Origin: Candidatus Alloscillospira gallinarum
Lineage (GTDB): Bacteria; Bacillota; Clostridia; Oscillospirales; Oscillospiraceae
Length of the DNA stretch: 13,770 bases
Direction: 5' to 3'
Assembly (NCBI GenBank): GCA_904420055.1
Contig: CAJFTV010000165.1
Span: forward strand, 1 to 13,770
The first letter of the stretch is position 1. Each line of letters begins with the position of its first letter. Below the pieces are notes generated by a model. That model worked only from the letters and a program-made list of their open reading frames with translations. It was not told where the DNA came from and did not search any database. Position numbers and translations under genes: made by a program. Of the stretch, positions 12,845-13,770 are shown piece after piece.

Positions 12845-13431
12845 TGAGAAGGCTGTATATGCTTCGCCACGGCAGGACGGAGGCCAATGACAGAAATCTC
12901 TATTACGGCGCGACAGATTTGGGGGTATCCCTGGAGGGGATAGACGAGCTTAAAAGGCTGCGCCGGGAGAGAAAATACCCGGACATCTCCGGGTGCTCGG
13001 TGTATATAAGCGGAATGAAGCGGACACTGGAGACGCTTGAGGTGCTGTATCCCGGGACAGCGGCAAAACGAGAGCCCCTTATAGCTGAAATGAATTTTGG
13101 AAAGTTTGAGATGCGCTCCTACGAGGAGATGAAGTCAGACCCGGAATACATTGCGTGGATAACAGGTGACTATCTTAAAAATGTGTGCCCAGGGGGAGAG
13201 AGCCCGGAAATGCACAGGCTGCGTGCTATTGAGGGATTTGAAAAAATACTTTCTGAGACTGACGGAGACGTTATGGTCATAACACACAACGGTTCAATGA
13301 CGGCGTTTATGGAGCACCTTTTCCCCGGTGAGGGGGAAAACCGCTGGTATTGGAACAGCCCGAATGGTGAGGGCTTTTGTGTGGAGCTTGACAGAGGCCG
13401 CCCGGTGGGCTATAAGCGAATACCGGAGTAA
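12844..13431 (+). CDS. cobC: histidine phosphatase, likely alpha-ribazole phosphatase
   Basis: Histidine phosphatase of 195 residues. The catalytic RHG motif is RHGRTEAN (8-15), where His9 would be phosphorylated. Arg60 (SGMKRTLET), Glu82 (EMNFGKFE) and His148 (THNGS) complete the phosphate pocket of the branch. The segment FGKFEMRSYEEM (85-96) matches the GxFEGxxYxE pattern of CobC and phosphoglycerate mutase-like enzymes. As last gene of the operon next to cobT, cobU and cobS, it most likely removes phosphate from alpha-ribazole phosphate or from cobalamin phosphate. The ATG at 12844 shares a base with the upstream stop codon, with AGAGG 8 bases before; this coupling fits a single operon. 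General phosphatase activity cannot be excluded. Confidence 0.88.
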   Translation: MRRLYMLRHGRTEANDRNLYYGATDLGVSLEGIDELKRLRRERKYPDISGCSVYISGMKRTLETLEVLYPGTAAKREPLIAEMNFGKFEMRSYEEMKSDPEYIAWITGDYLKNVCPGGESPEMHRLRAIEGFEKILSETDGDVMVITHNGSMTAFMEHLFPGEGENRWYWNSPNGEGFCVELDRGRPVGYKRIPE

Positions 13432-13472
13432 GCGAAAATTATACTTTGAATGATAAGGTCATATGCGTACAG

Positions 13473-13602
13473 CAATCCCTCCGGGGTTGCCCGGCAGACC
13501 CACCTCCCTTTGCGCAAGGGAGGTATTGTGCGGTACTGGTGTGTCAAAAAGAAATGGCCCCCTTGTGAAAGGGGGCTGTCGGCGTAGCCGACTGAGGGAT
13601 TG
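13473..13602. repeat. 130-base multi-hairpin repeat with terminal inverted repeats (MITE-like)
   Basis: CAATCCCTC (13473-13481) and GAGGGATTG (13594-13602) are perfect 9-base terminal inverted repeats. Between them lie four hairpins: CCGGG/CCCGG (13481-13494), ACCTCCCTT/AAGGGAGGT (13502-13524), GCCCCCTT/AAGGGGGC (13557-13576) and GTCGGC/GCCGAC (13578-13592). It codes for nothing, lies just after an operon, and resembles the dispersed palindromic repeats common in gut Clostridia. No target-site duplication was identified. None of the hairpins has a T-tract, so it is not a clear terminator for cobC. Confidence 0.7.
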
Positions 13603-13743
13603 GCATGCTGTATTTTTAGATACCGGACGATACTTTTATGGGAAATATGCCCCAAGTGACAGGAGAAACCGCAAGGCCCATATGTGCTCTTTGTGCGGGG
13701 GCGGATATATTAAAATAGCCGCTTCAGGCTGAACAGATATAAT

Positions 13744-13770
13744 AAGCACGAATAAAACCAGCTGAAAGCT
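13744..13770 (+). ncRNA. possible start of a c-di-GMP-I (GEMM)-like riboswitch, cut by the window end
   Basis: GCACGAATAAAACC followed by AGCT-GAAA-GCT resembles the first part of the c-di-GMP-I aptamer, in which GCAC, a five-base spacer and AAACC lead into a GAAA-capped stem. The spacer here is AATA in place of the usual GGGC, and the diagnostic GGGACGCAAAGC segment lies beyond the window, so the call is weak. A TATAAT at 13738-13743 is too close to serve as its promoter. Confidence 0.35.

Noticed and set aside
13473..13602. CRISPR array
   Set aside because: The repeats are single inverted hairpins of different sequence, not direct repeats with regular spacers.
13638..13718. A 26-codon frame with a CALC pair downstream of the repeat
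   Set aside because: It has no ribosome site, and two cysteines are too little to support a small metal-binding protein.

Overview
The window looks like part of the chromosome of an anaerobic Firmicute, most likely a Clostridia member. The signs are strong GGAGG-type ribosome binding sites, sigma-A-like promoters, frequent ATA and AGG codons, two CooC-type CODH maturation ATPases, anaerobic-style cobalamin salvage genes and a clostridial-style leader RNA. No rRNA, tRNA or species marker is present, so the genus is left open.

Left part (1-2692, minus strand): a promoter at 2665-2692 drives two CooC/AcsF-like nickel-ATPase genes with a 79-residue orphan protein between them. The unit ends in a long hairpin terminator (617-675), followed by a separate GNAT acetyltransferase gene. 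CooC proteins load nickel into carbon monoxide dehydrogenase (CODH), but no CODH gene is in view. Centre-left (2837-5623): a PcrA/UvrD helicase faces a TetR-family regulator across a bidirectional terminator. The regulator has a perfect palindrome over its own -10 box.

Middle (5624-8641): the gap upstream of nadE holds a likely noncoding RNA on the minus strand, with promoter, hairpins, possible pseudoknot, CU-rich anti-Shine-Dalgarno segment and terminator. It also holds the nadE promoter. nadE encodes glutamine-dependent NAD synthetase and is followed by a small membrane-anchored protein of unknown function.

Right part (8642-13431, plus strand): a 630-base leader carries a cobalamin riboswitch with its terminator, a second structured leader with its own promoter and terminator, and a third promoter close to the first gene. 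The operon encodes a TIM-barrel epimerase-like protein, CobT, CobU, CobS, a short CobU paralogue and a CobC-like phosphatase. Together these cover activation of the lower ligand and assembly of the nucleotide loop of cobalamin. The corrin-ring genes are absent, so this unit serves salvage or the last steps only. A link to the CooC genes is plausible, because the CODH/acetyl-CoA pathway uses a corrinoid protein, but that is inference.

The right edge holds a 130-base multi-hairpin repeat with terminal inverted repeats and, cut by the window end, the possible start of a c-di-GMP-I (GEMM)-like riboswitch. The best candidates for something undescribed are the minus-strand RNA at about 5826-6031, the second leader at 9020-9160, the TIM-barrel protein in the cobalamin operon, and the paired full-length and short CobU genes.
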